Shown piece by piece: positions 49,233-57,984 of a DNA stretch of 64,000 nucleotides (position 1 is its first letter; each line of letters begins with the position of its first letter). The notes under the pieces were generated by a model. The model was not told the DNA's origin. It worked only from the letters and a program-made list of their open reading frames with translations, and did no database searches. The translations under genes were made by a program, and so were the position numbers. This DNA comes from Oculatella sp. LEGE 06141 (GTDB taxonomy: Bacteria; Cyanobacteriota; Cyanobacteriia; Elainellales; Elainellaceae): NCBI RefSeq assembly GCF_015207605.1, contig NZ_JADEWO010000024.1:28336-92335 (forward strand), given 5' to 3'.

Positions 49233-51470
49233 TCAACCGATCGCAGATTCTAACTTGAGACGACGGGCTAGCAGAGTATATCGCTGTTGGTCTTTGACTT
49301 GTTTAACAGCCAAGCCGATCGCCTTCTGTGCCCCCACCAACACGACTAACTGACGAGCACGAGTGACGCCCGTGTAGAGTAGATTGCGAGAGAGCATGAT
49401 GTAATGCTGCATGAACACGGGCAGAATCACGACGGGGTACTCGCTACCCTGCGATTTATGGATGGTGGTGGCAAAGGCTAATGTAATCTCATTCAGGTCA
49501 GCATAATCATACGTGACGGTGCGATCGCCAAAGGTTGCTTCGACCGCTTGTTCTTCGAGATCAATCCCTTGAATCACCCCTAAATCTCCATTGAACACCT
49601 CACGGTTGTAGTCGTTCTTCTGTTGCAGGATGCGATCGCCGACTCTGAGGGTCATGCCGCCTCTGGTAATTTCTGCCTTCTGCGGACTGGGTGGGTTGAT
49701 TAACTGTTGCAACACCTGATTAAGATTTCGAGTTCCGACCTCCCCTCGACTCATGGGGCAAAGAACCTGTACCTGTTTGGCTGGGTCAAAGCCTAATTGG
49801 GGAATCAGATGAGCCACAATATCTCGAATCGCGGCCACTCCCTGCTCCGGTGCTTCGGCGTTAAACCAGAGCAGATCGGTTTTCGGTGTGTTCGAGATCG
49901 GCTCTAGCCTAGGAAAGGTGCCCTGGTTAATCCGGTGGGCATTGGTGATGATGGCCGATTCCTGTGCTTGTCGGAAGACCTGAGTCAGCCGCACCACCGG
50001 AATCAGTTCAGAGGCCATCAAGTCCTGCAAGATCGCCCCTGGCCCTACACTGGGTAGCTGATCGGTATCGCCCACCAGCAGCACATGCGTCTCAGGAGCG
50101 ATCGCCTTCATCAGGGAGTTAGCTAAGAACAGATCGAGCATGGAGGACTCATCGACCACAATAGCGTCGGCAGGAATCGGGTTGTGCTGATCTCGCTTGA
50201 ACTTCATGTTCTTGGGGTCAAACTCCAGCAAGCGATGAATGGTCTTGGCTTCTTGTCCGGTCATCTCGCTGAGGCGTTGGGCGGCTCGTCCGGTGGGAGA
50301 GGCCAGAGCGATCGACTTTCCCATTGCCTTCCAGAGGGCAACGATGGTGCGGCAGGTGAACGACTTGCCCACACCAGGGCCACCTGTGAGAATGACGACT
50401 CGATGGGTGGCTGCCATGACTACAGCTTGCCGCTGTTGCTCTGATAGCTGAAGCTTGGTTTGCTGGGTGAAGCGATCGATCCAGCGATCGACTCGTGGGA
50501 CATCGACTGTGATGGGGTTGGTCAATAGATGCTGGACCCGATTGGCTAAACCTTGCTCGGAGTTGAAGAAGGGTGGCGCGTAACAGAGGAACTGCCCCTC
50601 AAACTCACCGCTACCGCCCTGCAGGATCAATTCCTCATCCATCGACATATCCGTGGTGAGGCAGAGAACATCATCAGGGTCAATTCGATGGTCAGGTAAT
50701 GCTAAGCGCTCAACGGTGCGCGTGACCAGTTCGGATTGGGGTAAGAAGCAATGTCCCTCCTCGGAGGCTTCGCTCAACACATGTAAGATGCCCGCCCGGT
50801 AGCGGAACTCTGAAGTCGGAGCAATCCCCAGGTGGCGGGCGATCGCATCGGCAGTGACAAAGCCAATGCCATAGACATCAGTAGCTAAGCGATAGGGATT
50901 CTGGGTGACGATGGCAATGGAGTCATCGCCATACTGCTTGTAGATTTTGACGGCGTAAGTGGTGGACACGCCATGTCCTTGGAGGAATAGCATCACCTCT
51001 TTGATCGCCTTCTGTACCGCCCAGGCCGACTGGATCAGCTTGACTCGCTTTTTGGCAATACCGGGCACTTCAATCAGGCGATCGATGTGTTGCTCGATGA
51101 TGTCGAGGGTGTCGAGGCCAAAGTGTGCCACAATCCGCTTGGCGGTGACCGGGCCAACGCCTTTGATGAGACCGCTGCCTAGATATTTCTCGATGCCTGT
51201 TAGGGTGGCAGGCTTTGTTTCCCGGTACTGCGTGACTTGAAATTGTTGACCGTACTTGGGATGCTCTCTCCAGATGCCTTGGAGTTGGAGGGTTTGGCCT
51301 GCTTGGAGATTAGCAAAGCTACCGACGATGGTCACCAGCTCACGGGTACGAGGGGCTTTGAGTCGCGCCACGCTATAGCCCGATTCTTCAGAGTGGTAGG
51401 TGATGCGCTCTACTACCCCCTGGAGGGATTCAATGGGAGACTGTGCCGCGATCGCAGATTGCTGTTGCAT
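49233..51470 (-). CDS. recD2: RecD2-type SF1B DNA helicase
   Basis: 745 residues, the length of RecD2 with its N-terminal extension. Helix-hairpin-helix-like region near residues 90-200 (GPVTAKRIVAHFG, VPGIAKKRVKLIQ); Walker A ILTGGPGVGKSFTCRTI; Walker B VVDESSMLD; motif III LLVGDTDQLPSVGPG; final motif FATTIHKSQGSEYPVV. It unwinds DNA 5'-3'. Since the relaxase in this window lacks a helicase domain, this enzyme may help displace the transferred strand, but RecD2 is also common in cyanobacterial chromosomes. The downstream gap to the metallophosphoesterase shows nothing. Confidence 0.92.
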   Translation of the reverse strand: MQQQSAIAAQSPIESLQGVVERITYHSEESGYSVARLKAPRTRELVTIVGSFANLQAGQTLQLQGIWREHPKYGQQFQVTQYRETKPATLTGIEKYLGSGLIKGVGPVTAKRIVAHFGLDTLDIIEQHIDRLIEVPGIAKKRVKLIQSAWAVQKAIKEVMLFLQGHGVSTTYAVKIYKQYGDDSIAIVTQNPYRLATDVYGIGFVTADAIARHLGIAPTSEFRYRAGILHVLSEASEEGHCFLPQSELVTRTVERLALPDHRIDPDDVLCLTTDMSMDEELILQGGSGEFEGQFLCYAPPFFNSEQGLANRVQHLLTNPITVDVPRVDRWIDRFTQQTKLQLSEQQRQAVVMAATHRVVILTGGPGVGKSFTCRTIVALWKAMGKSIALASPTGRAAQRLSEMTGQEAKTIHRLLEFDPKNMKFKRDQHNPIPADAIVVDESSMLDLFLANSLMKAIAPETHVLLVGDTDQLPSVGPGAILQDLMASELIPVVRLTQVFRQAQESAIITNAHRINQGTFPRLEPISNTPKTDLLWFNAEAPEQGVAAIRDIVAHLIPQLGFDPAKQVQVLCPMSRGEVGTRNLNQVLQQLINPPSPQKAEITRGGMTLRVGDRILQQKNDYNREVFNGDLGVIQGIDLEEQAVEATFGDRTVTYDYADLNEITLAFATTIHKSQGSEYPVVILPVFMQHYIMLSRNLLYTGVTRARQLVVLVGAQKAIGLAVKQVKDQQRYTLLARRLKLESAIG

Positions 51471-51568
51471 AGTCCAAATTTACGCTAAGATCGCCTGCTC
51501 AGCACAACCTTTGAGGCGATCGGCTGGCTTGGACACCGTAGACCATCCAGCACTGGGGCTGGTTAATC

Positions 51569-52261
51569 TCATGAAGCGATATCAGCCTCAGCAGCAGATT
51601 GGGAAAGACTGTAATGGCCTGTTTTGCCGCGATACCATTTGTCCTGCTTCACTCCGACTGAGAGGAGGGTGGCTAGCCGTTTGCTCGCTTCCTTGCGGAT
51701 CGCTTTTGGCGTGTCGTCCTCAAGCATAGAGTGAATGATGTCTGGAATACCCAATACTGCATCCGGTTGCTGGTGTAAAACACGGCTGAGGGCCTGTGCC
51801 AGAGACACCTGCTCAAACTCCGATCGCAGATAGTCCTGGATATCCTGGTTTTGCTTTGAACCCGTCTTTGACTGAGATCGCTTCGATCGCTTCTGAGTCG
51901 GCTCAGTAGCAATGCGAGACTTGCGAGACTTCTGGGGTTGCTGGGGCGAAGGGTCTGCTGAAGCGGGATGGCTTGGTTCAGGAATCGATACCGCTGAGTC
52001 AAGTTCTGCAACGGGGGCAACAGCCGTTGCTTCGACTGTTTCTGTGGCAGCGGCGATCGCCTCCTCACCTGTGGCTACGGTTTGAGATGAGGTTGCCGAG
52101 GAGAATAAGTGGATGACGGCTTGCAGATGCTGCCGTTTGGCTTGAACCGATTCTAACTGGTGCAGGCTCTCAGCTTCTTGTCCTGCCAGGTCTGCATCAA
52201 TCTCCTGCAACTGGGACAAGGCGGCATCCGTTGCGATCGGAGGTTGGTTTAGAGTTTGCAT
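51569..52261 (-). CDS. Hypothetical protein with C-terminal winged-helix-like domain
   Basis: 230 residues. The first 55 residues are helical (LQEIDADLAGQEAESLHQLE); residues about 55-145 are Ala/Pro/Ser/Lys-rich linker; the C-terminal ~75 residues (VSLAQALSRVLHQQPDAVLG, ASKRLATLLSVGVKQDKWYR) look like a winged-helix or HTH module with a beta hairpin. A DNA-binding role is plausible. It lies 98 bases upstream of RecD2, in the same direction, possibly co-transcribed. Confidence 0.65.
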   Translation of the reverse strand: MQTLNQPPIATDAALSQLQEIDADLAGQEAESLHQLESVQAKRQHLQAVIHLFSSATSSQTVATGEEAIAAATETVEATAVAPVAELDSAVSIPEPSHPASADPSPQQPQKSRKSRIATEPTQKRSKRSQSKTGSKQNQDIQDYLRSEFEQVSLAQALSRVLHQQPDAVLGIPDIIHSMLEDDTPKAIRKEASKRLATLLSVGVKQDKWYRGKTGHYSLSQSAAEADIAS

Positions 52262-52588
52262 TAGGGAGACTCCTTGAAGGGAACAACAATGACAATAATG
52301 AAACGCTCATGCACATGTATATGTAGGGAAAGGGGGAGAGCAGACAAGAGGAGATCCCCTGTAACGATTCTCTATTCCTTGCTTCTCCAGTGTAATTGTA
52401 AAAACGAGCCGTCTCATTTGAGTTGGGTGGGTTTTCTGGTCTCCTGCTCCGTTGTTGAAATAGAAGACATCTTTAACGGGGAAGAGCACCATCAATATCA
52501 GGAGATTTGCTTTTAGCACTTGATCACTCTGAAGTTCAAGTATCAAAAGGCTGCTCAACTTGATTGAAGACGAGGCGGTTAGCGCCTC
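52262..52588. other. Intergenic region with a small hairpin
   Basis: 327 bases between leftward genes. The only structure I see is GAGGCG-GTTAG-CGCCTC at 52572-52588, directly beside the stop of the upstream gene; no U-run follows, so a terminator is doubtful. No gene or RNA recognised. Confidence 0.4.
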
Positions 52589-53011
52589 TCAGATGGAATC
52601 ATCCTTCCATCCGCACGAACAATCCCAATGGGCTGAAGCTGTATTCCGGAGCATAGGGACTTCACAGCGAGGGCAACGTCCGGTAAACAACGGATGCCAG
52701 CTTAATAGTTCTAGCGTTTGTTCCATCGACCACCGTTGCTCTGGCTGAAAGATCAACTCGCTGTTGTAGTAGCTTGCCCCTTCCGGCTGCCAGTGAGATT
52801 GAACCTCACTGGCAGCATCGGGGTTGCTGTCAGGCTCTAGCTCATCAGTAAACCAAGCTAATGCTTCTTGCTCTTGACGCTGTTCTAGCTGCAAGTCCGC
52901 TTGGAAGTCAGGGCAGCGATCGCCGTCTGGCCCACTGGGATGAACTGCACAGACTAGATAGCTGGAGTTGGCATTGAATCGACAGCGATTGCACTCTGGA
53001 CGTTTAGGCAT
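52589..53011 (-). CDS. Cyanobacterial-type hypothetical protein with cysteine motifs
   Basis: 140 residues. An N-terminal cysteine-rich stretch (PECNRCRFNANSSYLVCAVH, then DRCPDF) and a C-terminal zinc ribbon (GRCPRCEVPMLRNTASAHWD, then CSCGW) flank an acidic middle (DELEPDSNPDAASE). Similar two-ended cysteine proteins occur in cyanobacteria; I do not know their function. No membrane helix. Two adjacent leftward genes of unknown function sit downstream. Confidence 0.7.
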   Translation of the reverse strand: MPKRPECNRCRFNANSSYLVCAVHPSGPDGDRCPDFQADLQLEQRQEQEALAWFTDELEPDSNPDAASEVQSHWQPEGASYYNSELIFQPEQRWSMEQTLELLSWHPLFTGRCPRCEVPMLRNTASAHWDCSCGWKDDSI

Positions 53012-53532
53012 ATCCCCAAGATTCGTTTAGATTCCCAACCAAACTAACGCCAATGGTTGTCGCTACCGTCATAGAATAACCGTTGAAAATCCGTTCATTC
53101 AACCATCCCAACGGGCAACCTAATCCATAACCTGGCGGCTCTGCTTCAGCGTTCCCAGAAATAGTGAACAGATCAACGCGATCGGCTGATGGCCTGTAGG
53201 GGGAATGAGAGCGAAGCTGTCATGAAGTGCAATTAGGCTGAAACTATTGCAGAGTAAGGGATTGAGAGTAATTCTTCTGTACAAAAAGATTCTCTTGTAT
53301 CTCTCATTTGCCTCTACTGGTTAACGAATTTACGTTGTTTCAGGCTTTGGTTTATTTCTAATTGCACTTGGTGACACGCTCGCTTCAAACATCCCGACAA
53401 GCATTGCGTTGCCTCGTCTATGTTTCTAGACAGCTTAGCGTTCATTGCGGTACCGATACTACGAAAAGGCCTATTCTGCCTCAACATTCAAATAAGCTAG
53501 AGTGGCTGTTTTGCCCTTTGTGTTCAATCAGT
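53012..53532. other. Intergenic region with a 12-bp inverted repeat
   Basis: 521 bases before the MFS gene. AAGTGCAATTAG (53225-53236) and its exact reverse complement (53358-53369) bound a 145-base segment, possibly a tiny mobile-element remnant or paired binding sites. No gene is supported. Confidence 0.4.
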
Positions 53533-54714
53533 ATGTCAACGCGAATAGAAGTTCCTCGAAACGTTTGGATCTTGGGTCTTACCAGCTTATTTAATGACAC
53601 CAGCAGTGAAATGATTCACGCAGTGTTACCGTTATTTCTAGTTTCAACCCTCAGTGTAGATGTTGCTCTGGTTGGCTTGATTGAAGGGACGGCAGAAGCA
53701 ACCGCATCGATTCTCAAAATATTTTCGGGAGCGATTAGCGACTATTGGCAACGGCGCAAAGAGTTAGCTGTTTTTGGCTACGGGCTTTCTACTGTAGTGA
53801 AACCGCTCTTTGTCATTGCCAGTAGCCCCTTGTGGGTGTTGTTAGCACGAGTTGGCGATCGCATTGGCAAAGGGATTCGGGTTGCGCCTAGAGATGCTTT
53901 GGTCGCGGATTCAACCGATGCATCTAATCGGGGCACTGCCTATGGTTTGCGCCAATCTCTGGATACGATCGGTGCTTTTTTAGGACCATTAGTGGCATTT
54001 GGGTTACTGAGTACAGGACAGAGCTTTCGATTCATTTTCGCCGTAGCGTTGATTCCTGGAGTCTTAGCTGTGGCCTGTCTTGCTATTGGTGTGCGTGAAC
54101 CTCGGCAGCCTTATCTTGCTTCAAAACGTGCAAATCCACTAAACATTGAAGCCTTGAAAAGCTTAGGTAGCGCTTATTGGGGGTTAGCGATCGCTGCACT
54201 GCTATTCAACCTGGGCAACTCCAGTGAAGCGTTTTTGCAACTGAAGGCAAAACAAGTCATGATTCCCGATGCTCATATTCCGCTCGTTCTGGTGATAATG
54301 AACCTTAGCTATGCCTTGAGTGCCTACCCGATTGGCGCATTGAGCGATCGTGTTAACCGTAGAACATTACTAATTTTAGGTTGGGGCTTAAATGCTCTTA
54401 TCTATCTAGGTCTGGCGTTTTCTCAATCACCCTGGCAAGTTTGGCTATTGATTACAAGTTATGGCTTGTACCTGGGTATGACTCAAGGAGTCTTGCTGGC
54501 AATGGTAGCGGATCGAGTGCCGGAGCATCTTCGAGGTACAGCATTTGGGTTTCTCAATTTACTGATAGGAATTGCCCTGTTGCCAGCCAGCTTATTAGCA
54601 GGATGGTTGTGGCAAACGGTGAGTCCAGAAGTGGCGTTCCTGGTCGGCAGTGGCTTTGCAGTAGCAGGAATGATTCTTCTCTCCTTGAAGCGACAAGTTG
54701 ACATAGGAATTTGA
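53533..54714 (+). CDS. Major facilitator superfamily transporter
   Basis: 393 residues from ATG 53533; the in-frame start at 53362 would add a basic, non-membrane extension lacking family character. Hydrophobic segments recur through the sequence as expected for about 12 membrane helices. Near residue 95 is RVGDRIGKGIRVAPRDALVA, the loop 2-3 signature region, and the second half has RVNRRTLLILGWG and SYGLYLGMTQGVLLAM. Substrate not determinable; similar cyanobacterial proteins are annotated only as MFS. Slightly different in base use from the plasmid genes around it, but no clear signs of transfer. Confidence 0.85.
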   Translation: MSTRIEVPRNVWILGLTSLFNDTSSEMIHAVLPLFLVSTLSVDVALVGLIEGTAEATASILKIFSGAISDYWQRRKELAVFGYGLSTVVKPLFVIASSPLWVLLARVGDRIGKGIRVAPRDALVADSTDASNRGTAYGLRQSLDTIGAFLGPLVAFGLLSTGQSFRFIFAVALIPGVLAVACLAIGVREPRQPYLASKRANPLNIEALKSLGSAYWGLAIAALLFNLGNSSEAFLQLKAKQVMIPDAHIPLVLVIMNLSYALSAYPIGALSDRVNRRTLLILGWGLNALIYLGLAFSQSPWQVWLLITSYGLYLGMTQGVLLAMVADRVPEHLRGTAFGFLNLLIGIALLPASLLAGWLWQTVSPEVAFLVGSGFAVAGMILLSLKRQVDIGI

Positions 54715-54908
54715 TATTCAATTTAGAAGCTCTTTTCTTCATTTTGTTTGATTTGTATCTGTTTCTCAAAGATATGATTCCTAGTTCTACTAATAGCTCC
54801 GATTCAAGTCTTTTAGTTAGTTCTAGAACGTCACAAATCAATGCTGTCGCTTAACTCGCTTTTTGTCCTCGTTAACAGATTATTAACCCAGCAACCGAAG
54901 AGCCTACA

Positions 54909-54920
54909 GGACGAAAGTCC
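54909..54920 (+). repeat. GGACGAAAGTCC hairpin
   Basis: A C(GAAA)G hairpin like the leftward-cluster leaders, but in plus orientation 20 bases before the start of the IS630-like fragment. Arms GGA/TCC. Confidence 0.4.
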
Positions 54921-54939
54921 AAATCGGTAGAATCAGAGT

Positions 54940-55098
54940 ATGAATAAGCCAGACGCTCGATTACTCAATTCCACCACTCAAGACTACTTGCGCCAACAAG
55001 CGATTCGCCTGCGAGAATAAGGCAAGCGAGCAAGCGAGATTGCCAGCTATCTTGGGGTACACCGCACGACGGTTTCAGAGTGTGGCGAGCGGATCAAC
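54940..55098 (+). pseudogene. IS630-type transposase N-terminal fragment
   Basis: Reads MNKPDARLLNSTTQDY... to an internal TAA at 55018-55020, then continues in frame with GKRASEIASYLGVHRTTVSE, the helix-turn-helix of IS630-family transposases. The rest of the gene is missing; the duplicated 650-bp segment begins right after. A decayed, truncated insertion sequence. Confidence 0.65.
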
Positions 55099-55104
55099 AG
55101 GAAG

Positions 55105-55753
55105 TGTCGCGTACCGCGATAAATGACTGTGATCCGCCCACGGGATGCGCAAAGAGGTTAAGAGGAAGGGGTTGAAAGGGTGACTAGGAGAGGGATTGAG
55201 AGCAAGATTGTTGAGAGAATGACTCCTAAAGTGAGTGAAACAGGCGACTTACCGATGGGTTGGGGGTCTGCAAGAGGGATACAGCGATCGCCCAAGCTGT
55301 GGGAGACTGCTGAGCGAGCGATTGAGACTTGAGCAGACCAGTGTAGCGTCGATCCCAAAGCTGTGTCAGTGAGGCAATTGAACCTCTGTTTGGTTTGTTT
55401 CTAGCGGTGAAGTTGAGCATCGAGCCAGGTATCGAACTCTTCTTTGAGATGGGGAAGTTGGTGCGATCGCCCGTAATTTTGGCGTCGTTCGTCGAGGGAG
55501 CGATCGCCGTTGTACTGGTTGATGGTGGATTCAATCTGATGCCAGAAGGGTTTGACAGTGAGACTGACTATTGCTTCTGGTTAGGGTGCCGATGAGCGAT
55601 TGAGTAATGGCCCACTGCTGCTCATGGTCAACCTGCTCGTTGCGCTGCTGGATAAACTGCACCGCCCCTTCGAGTTTGGCTTGTGCCGATCGCCGCCCTG
55701 GTTTGCGCTTAGGAGTAGGAGGTTGTTGAGCGATCGGTTGCTCTTGAGCTGAA
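55105..55753. repeat. Duplicated segment, copy 1
   Basis: About 650 bases repeated at 62430-63078 in the same orientation, with roughly 90% identity by eye. It contains a leftward coding frame that is intact in copy 2 and frameshifted here. Both copies start with TGTCGCGTACCGCGAT, suggesting a mobile or recombining unit boundary. The two copies bracket the TIR/caspase/SLOG operon and the NDT/TPR gene. Confidence 0.85.
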
Positions 55754-55872
55754 GTTGAGGCTTCAGGGTTAGGGGTGGTGCCGGACGGTGTTGAGTTTGA
55801 TGGTTCGGATGTTGCTGATCCGGGTTGGCTGTTAGAACTGAGTGCAGCAGGTTGATTGGTGCCGGAGAGCAA
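55410..55872 (-). pseudogene. Frameshifted plasmid-type gene in copy 1 (paralogue of 62726-63145)
   Basis: The leftward frame begins MLSGTNQPAAL and runs through PKRKPGRRSAQAKLEGAVQF and QWAITQSLIGTLT. Near 55565 one extra base relative to copy 2 (GAGACTGACTATTG against GAGGCTGATATTG) shifts the frame; the expected C-terminus (LPHLKEEFDTWLDAQL-type) is then read in another frame. Function unknown. Confidence 0.65.
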
Positions 55873-55918
55873 ATGTTAACCTAAGCAGGAGGGGCAACTC
55901 TCCTGCTTAGGTTAACAT
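55873..55918. repeat. 19-bp perfect inverted repeat
   Basis: ATGTTAACCTAAGCAGGAG (55873-55891) and its exact complement (55900-55918), 8-base loop. It begins directly beside the copy 1 gene start and ends in the stop codon of a decayed leftward frame; probably a mobile-element end or a terminator without a T-run. Confidence 0.55.
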
Positions 55919-56115
55919 CAAGCTGCTGTTTCTGCCCTGAGAGCCAGCCAAGCGCGATCGAGAATCGCCTGCCGCGTTGCTGCCACAAACGCCGGAAACG
56001 ATTGCTGATATTGCTCAGATGTTATTACCGCCAAAGTCCACAGTGCCGGGACAATCCAGGCGTATCTGGGGCACAAGAACATCTAGCACACCATGCGCTA
56101 CACCAAGTTAGTCCT
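55918..56115. pseudogene. Decayed mobile-element fragments, including tyrosine-recombinase end
   Basis: On the minus strand 56017-55918 encodes a C-terminal tail QQSFPAFVAATRQAILDRAW... of an unidentified protein. On the plus strand 56050-56112 reads TIQAYLGHKNI, a TAG stop, then HTMRYTKL, the C-terminal catalytic region of tyrosine recombinases (H-x-x-R...Y). Both are remnants. Confidence 0.55.
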
Positions 56116-56160
56116 CAATAGGTTCAAGAATTTTTGGACAGATTAACCTTTCCTGATTTA

Positions 56161-56643
56161 TCAGTATTGAAAATACAGGACTTGCCGAAGGATAGGGTTT
56201 ATATGAGTGACATGCTTTCCTTGCATATGTGCGTATTGCACAATGTCGGCTGTCCCTCCCAATCCTTGAGCAGGCTTACCATCCCAAACGGTGATTATTC
56301 TGTCGGCACTGTCAACAATATGTTGACCTGCTGCCATAAAAGCTTCTTGATCACTACCTGTGTTATCGAGCTTCTCAATTTCTGCCTTCTCAATAAGAAA
56401 GTGGTAGCGTTCAAGTACAGCACCTTCAAAATATTTCGCATAATCCTTTGTCGGAATTATTACTCTTAGCGACCCACCTTCGGTGAGAACTGACTCAGCA
56501 AATATTTGATCTGCCCCTTTAGCGAGAGATGATAGACCGATCAATGGTTTTTCGACTTTACGTAGCTCATCCGTAATAGCTTCTTTAACCCAATTCCAAT
56601 TAATGCCAGGTCGTTGTTGATGTCCTGTAAACCCAATCTTCAT
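56161..56643 (-). CDS. SLOG-like nucleotide-sensor protein of a defence operon
   Basis: 160 residues resembling SLOG/DprA-like Rossmann proteins: start IGFTGHQ, GLSSLAKGADQIFAE, LRVIIPTKDY, and RIITVWDGKPAQGLGGTADI with its glycine-rich nucleotide-binding loop. SLOG domains bind TIR-derived or other nucleotide messengers and are common in Thoeris and related bacterial immune systems. Its ATG overlaps the caspase stop (ATGA), so it is coupled to it. It may be the sensor that reports the signal made by the TIR-like protein to the caspase; that is inference. Confidence 0.72.
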   Translation of the reverse strand: MKIGFTGHQQRPGINWNWVKEAITDELRKVEKPLIGLSSLAKGADQIFAESVLTEGGSLRVIIPTKDYAKYFEGAVLERYHFLIEKAEIEKLDNTGSDQEAFMAAGQHIVDSADRIITVWDGKPAQGLGGTADIVQYAHMQGKHVTHINPILRQVLYFQY

Positions 56644-57593
56644 ATCTTACCTGCCTTTACTCGCTCCCAATAGAAGCGCCCAAGCGGTGTGAGACTACAA
56701 GATTTACTGTTCATTGCGGCATAGTACATGTGCTCTTCTTCGTCAGGTTGAACTAACCTAGCACCACGAAATCTTTGAAGATCGCCAAAGATAGCTTCGT
56801 TTTTAGGATTTTGTGGCTCTGCATCAGGTTCAAAAGAGGGATCAAGCTGAATTTTATAATCAGGGGTTTTGAAGTAATCTGTTAAGCGTCGTAACTTGTC
56901 TTTAGACACAGATGGTTCTGCTTCACGAATCGCTGTAAGTTTTGTTAAGTTTGCCTTAAAAAGAGGCCGCTGCTCCCAGAGGGATAGTACTTCGTCAACA
57001 TAAGCATAAATACTTGCAACTGTCACAGATCCACTGACATCAGCAGCTCCTCCAGCAAGTGCATCACAGATCTTTGTGGTAAAAAGTCCCTGTCCACACT
57101 TCTCAGCAGATGTTTCATTATCTCGGCAGGCAGCCAAGACAGAGGTACCCTGTTCCAGAGAAATACGCTGAGTTTCACTGAAAAATTTATCAATTGCACC
57201 TGCATGGCAACAATCCAGAATGATAATGCGCTCGCGTGCAGATGACTCGTTCGCTTTAGTAATAAGCTCGCTCATCAAAAGTCCTTCAGCATCAAAATTG
57301 CCATCCTGACTTACCAAAAAACTTCCATGATCTGTTTTTGCACCATGCCCTGCGAAGTAAAATAACGCTATTTCAAGGTCTGGTTTTGAAAATAACTCTT
57401 TTGCGTGACGTCGCAATTCTGATGTTGTCAATTGAGTTTCCGATGATAGAAGCAGTCGGCAATTGAAATTGGGCGTACCATCATGTTGTTTGGAGAGAAG
57501 TTTAAACATCAATGACGCATCATTCTCACATCCAAACAATGGATTTACATACTCGTACTGATTAATTCCAACTAAAACAGCCGCTTTTAACAT
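56640..57593 (-). CDS. Caspase-like (C14) protease of a defence operon
   Basis: 317 residues from ATG 57593, which follows the TIR gene's TAG by 4 bases; an earlier TTG start would overlap it. The p20 core begins KAAVLVGINQYEYVNPLFGC, with the catalytic histidine in YFAGHGAKTD (H83) and the catalytic cysteine in ILDCCHAG (C129). The C-terminal ~110 residues are an unrecognised domain (after about 200). Caspase-like proteases act as cell-killing effectors in bacterial immunity; a TIR/caspase pairing was recently described as type IV Thoeris, where a TIR-made nucleotide activates the protease. Here a SLOG-like protein is added as a third gene. Confidence 0.82.
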   Translation of the reverse strand: MLKAAVLVGINQYEYVNPLFGCENDASLMFKLLSKQHDGTPNFNCRLLLSSETQLTTSELRRHAKELFSKPDLEIALFYFAGHGAKTDHGSFLVSQDGNFDAEGLLMSELITKANESSARERIIILDCCHAGAIDKFFSETQRISLEQGTSVLAACRDNETSAEKCGQGLFTTKICDALAGGAADVSGSVTVASIYAYVDEVLSLWEQRPLFKANLTKLTAIREAEPSVSKDKLRRLTDYFKTPDYKIQLDPSFEPDAEPQNPKNEAIFGDLQRFRGARLVQPDEEEHMYYAAMNSKSCSLTPLGRFYWERVKAGKI

Positions 57594-57597
57594 ATAA

Positions 57598-57984
57598 CTA
57601 TAAATTTTCAAGAAATTTAGAAATGTTTTCTATGGTCCAATTATTAATAAGTCGTCCTTCAATTTCCTTTGGCTTAACCTTCAGTCGAGAATCAGGATCG
57701 TTGTACCCATGTATGAGTAATGTTGATTTATTTTCGTCGTATCCACACTTCAATTCCCAAAGTTGCCCATCCGCCTTAGGAGTATTTTTTGTAATGATGC
57801 CAATAACACCTGCACAACCTTTGATGCGGACTCGACAATTTGTTTTCCATTGAGAATCCCATGGTTGCTTCACAGAGTAATCAATGAAATCTATATCTAT
57901 ATTGTCATTTCGTTTTTGACCAACAAGAAAATCACGGAGCGTTTTGTCTTCTATCGCAAAGCTTATAAAAATTCGCTTAGGCAT
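57598..57984 (-). CDS. TIR-like (ThsB-type) signalling protein of a defence operon
   Basis: 128 residues with a TIR-like fold: RIFISFAIEDKTLRDFLVGQ at strand A, FIDYSVKQPWDSQWKTN, a central VRIKGCAGVIGIITKNT and GQLWELKCGYDENK, the glutamate-bearing W-E segment typical of ThsB/DUF1863 TIR proteins. In Thoeris these make cyclic-ADP-ribose-type messengers from NAD+ when they sense phage. First gene of a three-gene leftward operon; a short gap with palindromes lies upstream. A stand-alone TIR of this size is typical of ThsB. Confidence 0.75.
   Translation of the reverse strand: MPKRIFISFAIEDKTLRDFLVGQKRNDNIDIDFIDYSVKQPWDSQWKTNCRVRIKGCAGVIGIITKNTPKADGQLWELKCGYDENKSTLLIHGYNDPDSRLKVKPKEIEGRLINNWTIENISKFLENL

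Noticed and set aside
51673..52068. 131-codon second frame inside the winged-helix protein gene
   Set aside because: Arg/Ser/Leu/Gln-rich shadow of a low-complexity linker, without the aromatic or heptad structure seen in the two accepted nested genes.
53362..53532. N-terminal extension of the MFS transporter
   Set aside because: Adds 57 polar, basic residues without membrane character; the internal ATG fits the family start.
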